From assembly GCA_039621445.1 (NCBI GenBank), contig CP154956.1:17675562-17739561 (forward strand): a stretch of DNA of 64,000 nucleotides, read 5' to 3'. Positions within the stretch are counted from its first letter, which is position 1. Every line of letters begins with the position of its first letter. The notes below the pieces were generated by a model. That model did not search any database. It was not told the DNA's origin and saw only the letters and a program-made list of their open reading frames with translations. The stretch comes from Euglena gracilis. Its lineage: Eukaryota > Euglenida > Euglenophyceae > Euglenales. Below, piece by piece: positions 1-10,060 of this stretch. The translations under genes were made by a program, and so were the position numbers.

Positions 1-1314
1 TAGATTTCAGCTACGCTGCATGGTATTATATTTCCGAAATTCCCTAAAATTGGCCAAAGGGAATTCATTTCATAAAAAGCCCCAATTTCTGGCAGAAGAC
101 ACCCCAAAAACTGCTCAGGTGTGACTACCGCGTGTTCTCATGCTCAAATGACTGGACCTCAATATCAAAAAGGGGTGGGGAACGCTGGTTCCATCCGGAA
201 CCCGGCCCCCTATCCCAACCAGTGCCCACTTTTTGGCAGGGTTGGGGACCGCCTTTGACCCTCAACATTTTTACCAAAAAGCCGAAGGCCAGGGGTGGTC
301 AGGAAACCGCAAAGGGTAGTTTGGGCCCTTTGCGGGATTTTCAAAAAACTTTGGGCACCAAAATTTGTGTCATTGAAAATTTGGACGAGTGGTTTGCACC
401 TTCGCAAAGTTTACGGTGGATGTGGAGTATCTCTTTGATACTCCATAGGGAAAAGCGGACGCTTTGTCCCAGTGGCAAGAACTTTGTGCCGAGTCGGGGG
501 TGGCTTTGCGGTGTTGGGCGCCGACCACACTGAAAACCTGTCAGCAATTGTCCCCCTCATTCCTCACAACATATGGTTATTTCCTGTTCTGGGCTTGCAT
601 TGGTTCAGGCTGAAATACCTTTTTATTTCGCACACCGGGTTTTGGACGGAACCGGCGTCCCTAACCCCTTTCTCACAGACGGAACCGGCGTTCCCAAAAC
701 CCGTGGGGGGGGACGCTGGTTCTGTCGTGAACCCGGCATCCGAAACGCCGGTTTAAAGTTGAAATCAACTCACGCAAAGAAAAACCATATGGCTGATGAT
801 CGAGGCTTGCTCCATTTCAATTTCCCTTTTGTGGGTAATTGTTTCTAAGCCCTGGGCTATACAGCAGGAGAGTGCAAAAAAGTGAAAGATAGTTTTTGAA
901 CCGTCCATTTCAGAATCCAAAATTTTCCTGACGAGAACATTATTTCCTACCCTCTCTCAGTCAGCAAGGAGCATTCAAATAAAACATGGACATCGCACTC
1001 TTGCCAAACACATCCTCTCCTCCTGAATCAAGGTCTTCCTCTTCGTCGTCCACATCTGCCAGATCTTCCACATCGTCCACATCGTCCACATCTTCTTTGT
1101 CCGGCCCATCGGTGTTGAAGGATGGGTGGTGGTTGGTTGGGCTTCCATTTCTCTCCAGCCCCCCCCCCCACTGCCCCCATGTTGTGGGTGGGCAACTGTC
1201 ACCAATGGGCAAGCCACAAGCTACCTGTTGGCAAATCCCTTCTGGGGGCTTGCTTTTTTTTCACACCATTGATTTAGGTAGCCAATTCTGGCCGACCCCA
1301 CCATGGGTTGGGGG
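1..1314. other. Stretch without a recognised gene
   Basis: I see no convincing exon here. Short open frames exist but lack the GC-rich third-position bias of the real exons in this window. Around 168-215 and 650-745 there are related GC-rich blocks built on GGAACCGGCGT-like motifs, probably a decayed repeat. A 9-base CATCGTCCA microsatellite sits at about 1,046-1,092. Confidence 0.5.
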
Positions 1315-2237
1315 CAGGGCAGAACGGGAATCGGCCGAACAGCCAGGGTGGTGGGTGGGGGGGGGGTCGACCCCCCCACCCCCTGCATGGTGGGTGGGGG
1401 GGGGTCGACCCCCCCACCACCTCTTCCCGTATTTCCGGGAGCACCAATTTTTAGACCCCCAAAAATTTTCCGGCACCTTCGGCGCCGGGTGTTTTTTTGA
1501 CCAATTTTGGGACCCATGTAGGGGGTCCCCCCAAAAACCACCCAAACCCCCATTTTTTTCCCATACCTTCCAAAAATTCAACGTTTTCTCAAAATTTTAA
1601 CTTTGAGAGGTTTTTGAAGCAAAAAATGCCATTGAAAGTTCAAAAAATTTCAAAGAGAAAAAATGTCAGTAAAATTTTATTGTGCCAAAATTTGGTCCAC
1701 TTTTTTTCACCTTCGTTTTTTTCACCCTCCTAACAACTACCAATTTTTAACCCTGAATTTTTTGAGATTTTTTTGTGAAAAAATGTGGTTTTCCATCAGG
1801 GGTTTTTTTTTTTAGTCTTGGACCCCCTCCCCCAGGGGGGGGGAGGGGGGGAGGGTGGGTGGGTCCCTTGGACCCCCTCCCCCCCCGGGGGGTGGGGGGG
1901 ACTGGTGGGTGTATCTTTTTCAGCGCTGAAGGCGCCGAAAATTTTGGAAAAGGTGCTAATTTTGGCATTTCGGGCAAAAGTGGATGGGTCCCCCGGGACC
2001 CCTCCTCCCCCGGGGGCCCCACCCCAGGGGTTGGGTGGGTGGGTGCTGACCCCCTCCCCCCCGGTCTTAAAAAAAAAGCCCCTGTTTTCCATCAAAAAAT
2101 CATGAGTTTTGGGTTCATTTTTCAAAAAAAATCAAATTTTTTTCTGGCTAAAATCCCCGTTTCCCCGAAATCGGTGAAAATGCTGTGGTGGGGGGGGTTC
2201 GACCCACCCCCCCACCAGGCCTTCCCGTTCTGCCCTG
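1315..2237. mobile_element. hAT-type non-autonomous element, about 0.92 kb
   Basis: Starts CAGGGCAGAACGGGAA and ends TTCCCGTTCTGCCCTG, a 16-bp inverted repeat. It is flanked by GTTGGGGG and GTCGGGGG, which match at 7 of 8 positions. CAGG ends with an 8-bp duplication are typical of the hAT superfamily. The interior has no transposase-like frame, so it is non-autonomous. A second hAT element is nested inside at 1,797-2,084. Related copies lie near 22,379-22,990 and 56,359-56,577. Confidence 0.75.
1797..2084. mobile_element. hAT MITE nested in the preceding element
   Basis: Begins CAGGGGTTTTTTTT and ends AAAGCCCCTG, with a perfect 8-bp duplication TTTTCCAT on both sides (1,789-1,796 and 2,085-2,092). 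It is 288 bp and holds G-rich and C-rich runs around GTCTTGGACCCC. It belongs to the GGTCTTAAAAAAAACCCCTG-ended family, also seen at 2,417, 10,614, 26,778, 47,012 and 57,289. Its position dates it after the 1,315-2,237 insertion. Confidence 0.9.
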
Positions 2238-2416
2238 GTCGGGGGGGGGGGGCACTTCCACGTACACAGACAAAAAGGGCCAGAGGTGAAGCGCCAGGCC
2301 AGAAGAAGGGATAAAAGGCACCAAAAAACAGTCACAGTGGACAAAGGGGGGTTCTGTCGCTTAAAAAAACAAATACATTCACTCCGAAAAAAAAAAAACA
2401 GTCAGCAGCCCCAGAG

Positions 2417-2925
2417 CAGTGGTTTTTTTTAGTCTTGGACCGGGGGGGGGGGTAGGGTGGGTGGGTCCGGATGAGCCCCCCCCCCCCCGGGGGACCGGGG
2501 TGCTGCCATGTGCAAGATTCCGTGTGCATGCATGCACACTCCTCTCCCCTCCTGCGCGCGTGACGCACACAGCGCACAGGGCCTACTTTTCTTTTCCCTT
2601 TCGTTTTCGGCCGTTTGAGGCCATAAGGCTGCCCAACAGCACAAGTTCTGTTTGGCCTAAGCCAACCCCCCCCCTGCCCCTCCCCCCCCCCCCCCCCGGC
2701 GTCCACCCTGCTGGGCCGAGGCCGACCCTGCGACCCTGGCTGGGGAGGGGAGCTGGGGGGGGATATACTTTTTGAAATTTTTGAAAAAGGTGCTCTTTTT
2801 GGCATTCGCAATTTTTTTGGCATTGAGTGGGTCCCCCGGGACCCCCCCCCCCCCCCCGTGGGCCTCCCGGCCTGTGGGGGGGGGGGGGGGGGGGGGACCC
2901 CCCCGGTCTTAAAAAAATACCCCTG
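2417..2925. mobile_element. hAT MITE, 509 bp
   Basis: Begins CAGTGGTTTTTTTTAGTC and ends TACCCCTG, flanked by a perfect 8-bp duplication CCCCAGAG (2,409-2,416 and 2,926-2,933). It is longer than its relatives because it contains an extra block (about 2,620-2,770) also present at 16,505-16,690, which suggests a nested insertion. Confidence 0.88.
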
Positions 2926-2933
2926 CCCCAGAG

Positions 2934-4465
2934 GATGGGATCAGACACACCCAGAGATGAAGGGCACCGGAACTTTTTTGGGAAATTTGGCCGAACCCAT
3001 TGATTTTAGTCCATTGCTTTAGGTGTGTCCGTCCCTCGCCCCCCAAGGGGTGTTGGCTAATTTTTTCAGAGTGATTGACTCTTTTTTGGCTCAACTGGGA
3101 ATAATCAAAAGTGCCCATCCAGCACCAAAGGTGCCACAGGGTTGGGGGCTTTGGCCAAGGTTCACTGCTTTCAAGCCATTAAAAGTCGATGAAACATAAT
3201 GCGGATGTTTCCTGTTAAGCAACCGGATTCCAAAATGGAAATGAAGAACGGGGTATTCCCCTCCCTTGGAGCTACACAGAACTCCCCCAGAAGTTGTAGG
3301 GCTGTTTCCCACACCGATGACCCCCAGCGGTCTGGGTCTCGGTCGCGGTGGCTGAGCCGCTCCCCAGACGTAACCCAGCCAGAGACCAGCAGGAGGGCAT
3401 GGGCGAAATGTTGCCATAAGTTGCATAATTTGCATTTTTGGGGAAATTGCATCCCCTTCCAATTTTTTTTTGCATTGGACTTGCCTCACTTCATGGAAAG
3501 AATTCACTGCACTGCACTGCACTGCCACTGCACACTGTCACTGCCACTTCCTCTTTGTTCTCTGCCCAAACACATGGCCTTGTCACTGCAACCGCACTGA
3601 GCTGCACTGCCACGGCCATTGCATTATGCTGCCACTGCCTGCACTGCACTGCCAGGGCCATTTGCAATTGTCATGAAGTGAGTCCATGGCATATTTTGAG
3701 GTGCCTTCTTGCATTTCTGCCCCTCGCCTGCGAACGCACCCCATTGGAGTTTTGGTCTACGGCAATGCACTTTTGCATGGATGCTGCCGCTTTCTCTCCT
3801 CCTCCTTCTTCCTGGCCGTTAAATTTTGTCCAATCATCAAAGTGGTAGATCACTGGAGTCGATGGGTCAAAGTTAGGCGAGACGAGGTTAAACTGTCAAT
3901 CAAGGTGCCAATGTTTTTGTGTTTCGCTGGGGTTGAACCTTGTGGTTTACCAACCGCCCCGAAGCGTCTTGCTCTTTTCTTCCCCTTTCTGGCTCCAATG
4001 CGATCTGTGCCGGACGTTCCTCCTCTTCTCTCAGCGTTCGACACGTGTCTCGCTCCCCTTCCCCTCCAGCGCAGCTGGAGCCGCAGAAGCTGGCACTGGA
4101 AACGAGGGCCCTGCTGATCTGCTGATGGTTCAGCACGCACCCAAACTTGTTTTTTTTTGGTGTACTGATTTTTCTGTTTTCTTGTGTCCAATTGAAAGAA
4201 TCTGCCTTAATTTTGGTCTCCGGAAGGGCCGGAAGTCAGTGAGTGTTGGTCTTGCACATGGGGAATGGAATGAGGTGGGAGTTCAACCACTTCCACCAGG
4301 CATTTTTCCTGAAAAACATAGGGGAATCGCCTACTTTATGAATTGATTTGGGAATCTCTTTCGTCTGTTTAAAACATGTTTAAACAGCAAACCTGTAATA
4401 CACTCTCCGGACCTGTACACAATCCAGCCCTGATCGTCAACCATCACACCACCAATTCACCGCCA
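2934..4465. other. Intergenic or intronic stretch, no recognised gene
   Basis: No exon is supported. A CACTG-based microsatellite occupies about 3,505-3,660. Some frames around 3,690-4,130 are open on both strands but match nothing I recognise. Confidence 0.45.
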
Positions 4466-4605
4466 TCAAGGCAAGACATCTACACAGTCCTCGGAGCATT
4501 GTTTGAACGCCTCTTTGCGCTCCACCACCATTCCTTCCCAGCCCTCCTTTATGGTGTCACAGGTGTGGAAAATGGCCGTTGTGATGAAGAACTTGCTCTC
4601 ATCAA
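4466..4605 (-). CDS. Possible terminal exon beside element A, function unknown
   Basis: On the - strand the frame reads ESKFFITTAIFHTC and then a Glu/Lys-rich helix-like stretch to a TGA stop at about 4,466. The composition looks protein-like and the frame ends cleanly, but I recognise no family. It lies directly against the 5-bp duplication of element A. An open frame on the far side (7,640-7,811, - strand) could belong to the same interrupted gene, but the reading frames do not join simply. Confidence 0.25.
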
Positions 4606-4643
4606 GTTGACCTTAGGTGGCACATCTCGCACTTAAGCTTTTT

Positions 4644-4673
4644 TGGTCGATGTGCGCATTTTCGCAAACCGAC
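4644..4673. repeat. Subterminal GCGC palindrome, left end of element A
   Basis: GGTCGATGTGCGCA pairs with the TTTCGCAAACCGACC side. It lies about 30 bp inside the left terminus, as in the right end (7,547-7,575) and in elements B and C. A transposase or other DNA-binding protein site is a natural guess but not shown. Confidence 0.6.
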
Positions 4674-5230
4674 CTTTTTTTTTGACTTTGGCGCCGGCGT
4701 TGCAAGGGGTGAGAGCGAGAGGGAGCAGGTGGACGACAATCCGGCTGAATTTCCATTTTTGGCCCCGGCAGCCCCACGAACTCCGTGCTTTTTGCTGTTT
4801 TTTTTTTGGTGGCCGGCATGCCACGAAAACCCCCGGACCTATCCTCCCAAAGTGAAAAAAAAAACACCGACAAAAACACCAAAACCCCGATACCGCCTCC
4901 ATTTTGTGCAATCCGGCTCTCCACGCCGGCTGTTGGCGACCCTGGCTGGCTCCCTCCGGTGGTTTTGACGCACTGTTTTGTTTTTGCCGGCCTTGGAGTT
5001 GTGTTTTTGTACGTTTGCCGAAGCGCGGGGAACAAGCATGGGGGGGCTAGGGTGGGCTCGACAGCAGGGTGAAGGAAAAGTGGTCCGAAGGGGAGGGAAG
5101 GGTCGCGAGTCCCCACCGAATTTGCATCCGGAATGTGTCCGGCCAAATTGTGTCTTGATGAAACGGGAGAGGGGATCACACAAATTTAAATAGACTGGAG
5201 TATTTCAGCCACAATTTGAACAAAGAAAGG

Positions 5231-5735
5231 AGGTCGATGTGCGCAATTTTGCACATCGACCATTCAATGGTGCCCCCGAAGAACGGCCACAAATACCTGA
5301 GAATTCGCACTTCTGAAGGTGATGTGACAATACCATGAATTTGGGTCAGAAGAAGAGGTTGCTTTGCGCAAATGCGCACATTGACAACGTATGCGCATTT
5401 GCGCAAACCGACCTCTTGTCCATTTTTGAAAAGGGTTGCAGGGATGCGATCAAGTATACTGGAACGTAAATGGACCTCGCTGCCCAGAGCCTGTTGAAAC
5501 AACAACAATTGGAAGAGCTTGCGACGCAGCTTTGCTCGAAAACAGACAGAAATGCACTGAAAAACACACGTATCAAGTGCCAGGTCGGAAGGGAAAAAGT
5601 GGTCGGTTTGCGCAAATGCGCACATGGTCGGCATTTGTACGATTTCAAACACCGACTATGTGCATGAAGATGCGCATCGTCGGAGTGCAAAATGGGCACA
5701 CCATGACGATGTGCGCATTTGCGCACACCGACCAC
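5231..5735. repeat. Cluster of GCGC palindromes in element A
   Basis: Copies at about 5,231-5,266, 5,350-5,380, 5,389-5,417, 5,600-5,632 and 5,665-5,732 share a TGCGCAWWTGCGCA core with GTCGRTG arms. The segments between them are open on the - strand and look protein-like, echoing the exon/palindrome alternation of element B. Confidence 0.65.
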
Positions 5736-5835
5736 GAAAGTAAATGTTCAGACAGAACACATCAAACACGACCCCAAACACCTCCTGCAATGGCTCCTTC
5801 GATGTGCAACTTACACAGCTGCCAAACACTCTCCT

Positions 5836-6053
5836 CAATTGTGAGACTTTTTTAAGGGTCGATTCTGGTCCAGCGACAAGTCCAAGTCCATGTGGAGACC
5901 GTAGAACTCAACAAGGTGGCCCGCCGCTAGCGTGTCCTGGCACACGAGCAACGGCGTCGCTTGGTGAAATGGTGGCCCTGAAAATACCGCCACTTGCGTC
6001 TTGGATTGTGTTTTGCAGCAACAGTCACATCGGGTGATGATAGGGGGTCGCAC
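5836..6053 (-). CDS. Possible exon inside element A, unknown
   Basis: The - strand frame here includes SGPPFHQATPLLVCQDTL and continues with an acidic, Leu-rich stretch to a stop. It reads like a real protein segment but I recognise no domain. A second open segment follows upstream on the same strand (6,057-6,220). Both could be captured host exons or remains of the element's own gene. Confidence 0.25.
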
Positions 6054-6684
6054 TTAAGCATCCACAAGGCTGTCGTTAACCCCCCGGTTCAGCAGCAGCC
6101 ACCGAGGTGGCATTGTTATCCCCCGCAACCGGAACGGCGGACAGGGGGGCGGGCAAGGTGTTGGTCCACGGAAACAGTGGAAAATGGGGGCGTCATAAGT
6201 GTGGCCACAAAACTCATTGTTTTGGAGGGAGAGAATATTTAATGTTTGCACCTGGTTGGGTTGCGTGAAAGTAATGGGACTCAGCACCCTGATATTGTGC
6301 ACAAAAAGTGGTATGTTGCATGTTTTCTGGTAAAAAAAAGAAGGCATCATTGTGGCAAAACAGATAAAATGATTCCCAGCCAAGGAAACAGGAAGATTAC
6401 GCACACATAATTTTGAAATTCTGGACGTCGTTTTTTTTTAAAGAAAATTGTCCAGCAATCACGGGGGGGGGGGGGTTACACATCATCAATTAATCCCGCG
6501 CAACTTCCAAACCGATGGCGAGAAAAAGATCGGTCGAACGGGTCGGAGATAAGGCATGCAAATCTTGCCCTTGCAGAGGACAAACTTTCTCCTGTCATAG
6601 AGTATGTTCCACTGCATGTTTTGCATAATAGAAAACCAGAATTTCTTCATCACACAATAGTTTCAAAAGTTTTGCATCCGCAAT

Positions 6685-7165
6685 AGTCGGTGTGCGCAAG
6701 TGCGCACGTCAACTTTTAAAGATGAAGAGCACCCCATACTACGGAGTTAAAACAAAGGTACATTTACAAGCCACAGTTGTTACACATTGCAAAAGGTACC
6801 CATTCAAAATCCTTGCCCCAACCTTTACTTCTAGAGCCAAGAAAAGGCAGGTGTTGTTTCATGTGGTAATGTAAAAATGTGGAGTATATTTCTCAAATTT
6901 CAAGTGGTTGGTGCGCGCACACATCAACCACTCACATATTTGCGCACACCGACCACATGTCTATTTTGTGCAAGTGGTTGGTGTGCGCATTTGCGCACAT
7001 CGGCCGCAAATTTATTTTGCATGTGGTCGATGTGCGCATTTGCGCACATCGACCATCTACAAATACACAAATGGTCGATGTGCGCATTTAGCGCACATCG
7101 ACCATCTACAAATACACAACACAAAATAGACATGAGGTCGGTGTGCGCAAATGCACAAATAGACC
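6685..7165. repeat. Second cluster of GCGC palindromes in element A
   Basis: Copies lie at 6,685-6,713, about 6,907-6,955, 6,977-7,006, 7,024-7,053, 7,073-7,103 and 7,136-7,165. The 7,024 copy is a perfect 30-bp palindrome of the GGTCGATGTGCGCATTTGCG type. The tight spacing of 30-60 bp suggests a protein-binding array near the right end. Confidence 0.75.
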
Positions 7166-8907
7166 CTCAATGTGCAAGACACACATTTTGATCCGTCGAT
7201 AGCAGCATAATTCTGGAAATATTTTTATGCCACAATTATCGTCCCATTTACCTGCACATCACATTGTCCAAATGGTGGATAATCGACCCCGTTCAAAGAG
7301 GTATGTATTTCCTGGCAGTTACAGGCGGCACGTACACACCAAATCCCATAGTCGTTATAGCCAGAGTGTACAACCCACTTGTTTTACAGACGACAACACC
7401 AATCTGTCGTTCCAGATGTTTTCACACAGCTCGTTAGGATGATGGCTTGAAACCTGTGTGTTTCCTAACCTGTATTGTGAGCTGTGAATCTCACATATTG
7501 CTGTTTCACCAGGTGCTTTCGGCGGTTGAAGAATTTTGTAAAAAATGTCGATTTGAAAAATTGCGCACATCGACAAAGAAAAAAGGCTTAAGTGCGAGAT
7601 GCGCCGCCTAAGTTGACGTCGTTCCAATCAATATCTTGTAAGCAGTACAGGGGTTTAACCATAATTGCAACCAACGGGCCAAAACTTTGTTCCTGACTCC
7701 ATCTTCACAACGTTGAAAACCATCTCCACAAAAGACAACATCCACCTGCAAAGATAGCCAACGTTTTGTTGTTTGGCCCTCCAACGGGACAGCTTCCTCT
7801 TTCCAAATCACACAGGAACATCAACGATGCCAAAACAACTGTGAAATGCTCCCTGACAGGCAATTTGCGCCAGTTGAATGCTCCCATCCCCCACCACCCC
7901 AGTTCTCCCTCCCACATTGGAACACCCCATTTCATTCGGGACCCTCCAGAAACCAAACAATTTTCCCCTGGTGCTTCAAGATGAAAGAAATCGTTTCCTC
8001 ATCATTTTTCTATTTACACTTTCTTTGCATAAAGCAACACCAAAACCTGAGAATACAACTCTTGGGGCATCACCGAAGGCCAAAAAAAAATACAATTCCC
8101 CCTGCCCCAGTTCTTCACATTGGATTTTCCTTTGCTGCGGGTGGAGGGGTCTGGACCTTCACTTCATTCCTTGCGCAGGGCCACCTCTAACCATGCTTTG
8201 TGCAGGGCCATCACCAACCAAGCGAGCAGGGCCATCCCCCAAACTCAGACATGCTCAGAGCCTCCAGGAGTTGCAGTCCAGGCCACACCATTGCTGTGCG
8301 GCAGCCACCTGTAGGGGGGCGTGGCTGGTCATCACCGGCAGGCTTTTGAGCCCCAAACCCCAACTGAAGCCCCCCCCTCCCTTTGATAAAAAAGTTGGAA
8401 TATTTTGAGCCATGTTGGGAGTAACCCATCAACTCCCGGGAGGGGGGGTGAAGTGGCTGACTTGGCTGGCCAAAAAGAAAGGAAGAAAGAAAGTGACCAG
8501 TCTTTAGTCATTTTTTCTCTAAGTGACCGACAAGCAACGATGTGTTTCGGACGCAATGGCCTGAAGAGGACCCGACGGTGCAGAACAAATATTTGCCGCT
8601 CATGGAACCTGATCCCGCTGGTCAAGGAGGCCGACCCGGCGGTACTTGCCAGGGGTGGGTACACCGCCACTCCATTTCTGCTTCTGTGCGTGTTTGCACC
8701 CATCCAAAAGAAAATGTTCTTTCTCCCATTTTCATTCACAATGTACCACACACAGCGTGATGTGTACATACGGAACATCAATGATTTTTTGGTTCCTTTA
8801 AACAACGTTGGTTAAGCTTTTTTGTTTCATGTACCGAAGGATATGTGTTTCCACACAGCCCACCACTGCTCCCTGGCATTGTTCAGTGGAATGAGGACCG
8901 GAACAGC

Positions 8908-9253
8908 CAGGGCGGTCCTTAAAGGACAGGAAAGCTGTTTTTTTTTTATTTCCTTAAGGACCGCCCTCCCCTTTCGGCCAAAGGGCCGGCTAAGGGCCAG
9001 ACTGGGACGGGGGCAAAAATTAAAAAGTCCAAAAAAAACACAGTTTTTAATGATTGATGATGATTTTTAATGATTTAATGATGATAAGGGTGGATGGACG
9101 ATGGTCCAGGGTGCCAGGAATCAGTTTTTTTCCTGATGTCGACCTGTTCTCGTTGAAAAATGCCAAATTTTCTTGCCCATTTTCCTGTTATTTTTCACTG
9201 AGTGTGCTGGGACAGCGGATTTTTTTTTTTTAATTTGCAAAAGGACCGCCCTG
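8908..9253. mobile_element. hAT MITE, CAGGGCGGTCCTTAA family
   Basis: Begins CAGGGCGGTCCTTAAAGG and ends AAAAGGACCGCCCTG, with a perfect 8-bp duplication GGAACAGC (8,900-8,907 and 9,254-9,261). It is 346 bp and non-coding. Other members: 17,966-18,254, 25,810-26,104 and 55,883-56,198. Confidence 0.9.
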
Positions 9254-9424
9254 GGAACAGCTGGGAGGTCAGTGACTACACCCTGGCCTTTCGTGTGCTG
9301 AGATGTCCGACTTTGTCGGCCAACATCTGTCCCCAGCCTGTGCCGTTCTCCAGCTACACGTTGCTACAGCTACATTTTACTTGCTTTATTTTACTTTGTT
9401 TGCTTCCTTTTTATACTTATTAGA

Positions 9425-9805
9425 AACCCTCCCCAATAATGTACCCCCCAAATCATAACCCCCCCTGCCCGGGACTTCGGCTGCCCAAATAATATAACCC
9501 CGCCCTGCCACACCCAAGAGAGGGAAATCAAGCAAGGCATAAAAGCTTAAATTTCTGTCAAAAAAAAAACAGCATATTTTTGGTAAAAGTGACCGGTATC
9601 ACAAAAAAAAAGCCGAAGAAGTGTCAACCTAAAATAAAATGACAAAACGTGCAAAAGTCGGACATTGCGTAAAAATACTCCTTTTGGGGGTCTCTTTGGG
9701 TTTGAGAAATTTGCCCAAATAATATACCCCCAAATAATATACCCCCCCGGCCCCCGATTTCGGCCCAAATAATATACCACCCGGGTATATTATTATGGGG
9801 TGTTT
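9425..9805. repeat. AATAATATACCCCC palindromic repeat region
   Basis: The segment opens and closes with inverted copies of CCCCAAATAATATACCCCC-like sequence. Related ends occur at 18,935-19,300, 26,155-26,250, 27,897-28,240 and 54,210-54,275, so this is a dispersed family with C-rich inverted termini. No target duplication was established. Confidence 0.5.
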
Positions 9806-9920
9806 TATTATTCTGTCTTGAAGAATTCCCTATCATCCATCGTCATGATACTTGAAGGATCTCCATCATCCGTTTTCCGCCGTCCATCCGAAAGCAGCTC
9901 CAGCCCGGCGCAGCCCCCAC

Positions 9921-10060
9921 CTCCAAGCCCAACTGCCCCCCGGCAACGCTGGGGAGTTCGCCGATCTCTTCGAGTTCCTGCGGCTGCGGCTGCTCAGCCT
10001 GGCCGGGGACGACCACCGCCAGCTGCACCGCCAGCTGACGGCGTTCCTACCCGGGTGGCG
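9921..10060 (+). CDS. P450 exon 1 of those found (helix C region)
   Basis: Encodes about 46 residues including FADLFEFLRLRLLSLAG, then DDHRQLHRQLTAFLPGW, matching the P450 pattern of a loop followed by a D-H-x-x-x-R/H-x heme-propionate contact region. The exon ends at a GTGAGG donor (10,061) in phase 2. The 5' boundary is approximate; no start codon can be assigned. Confidence 0.75.

Larger units (their letters stand above)
4612..7612. mobile_element. Element A: 3.0-kb transposon with CTTAGG ends
   Basis: The left end (4,612) reads CTTAGGTGGC, then ATCTCGCACTTAAGC. The right end, reverse-complemented from 7,612, reads CTTAGGCGGC, then ATCTCGCACTTAAGC. It is flanked by TTGAC on both sides (4,607-4,611 and 7,613-7,617). 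The interior has at least twelve copies of a palindrome of the type GTCGATGTGCGCATTTGCGC with its complement. Possible - strand coding fragments lie between palindromes (about 5,280-5,340, 5,440-5,600, 5,850-6,050 and 6,060-6,220). Termini and layout match elements B and C. The terminal/duplication combination fits no superfamily I can name. Confidence 0.85.

Noticed and set aside
4644-7165. CRISPR array from regularly spaced palindromes
   Set aside because: The repeats are palindromic but diverged, spacing is irregular (30 to over 1,000 bp), and the setting is eukaryotic with transposon ends.
8540-8655. N-terminal exon of the P450
   Set aside because: A short protein-like segment (NLIPLVKEADPAVLARG) is present, but it does not match the P450 N-terminal pattern and no phase-consistent junction to the 9.9-kb exon was found.
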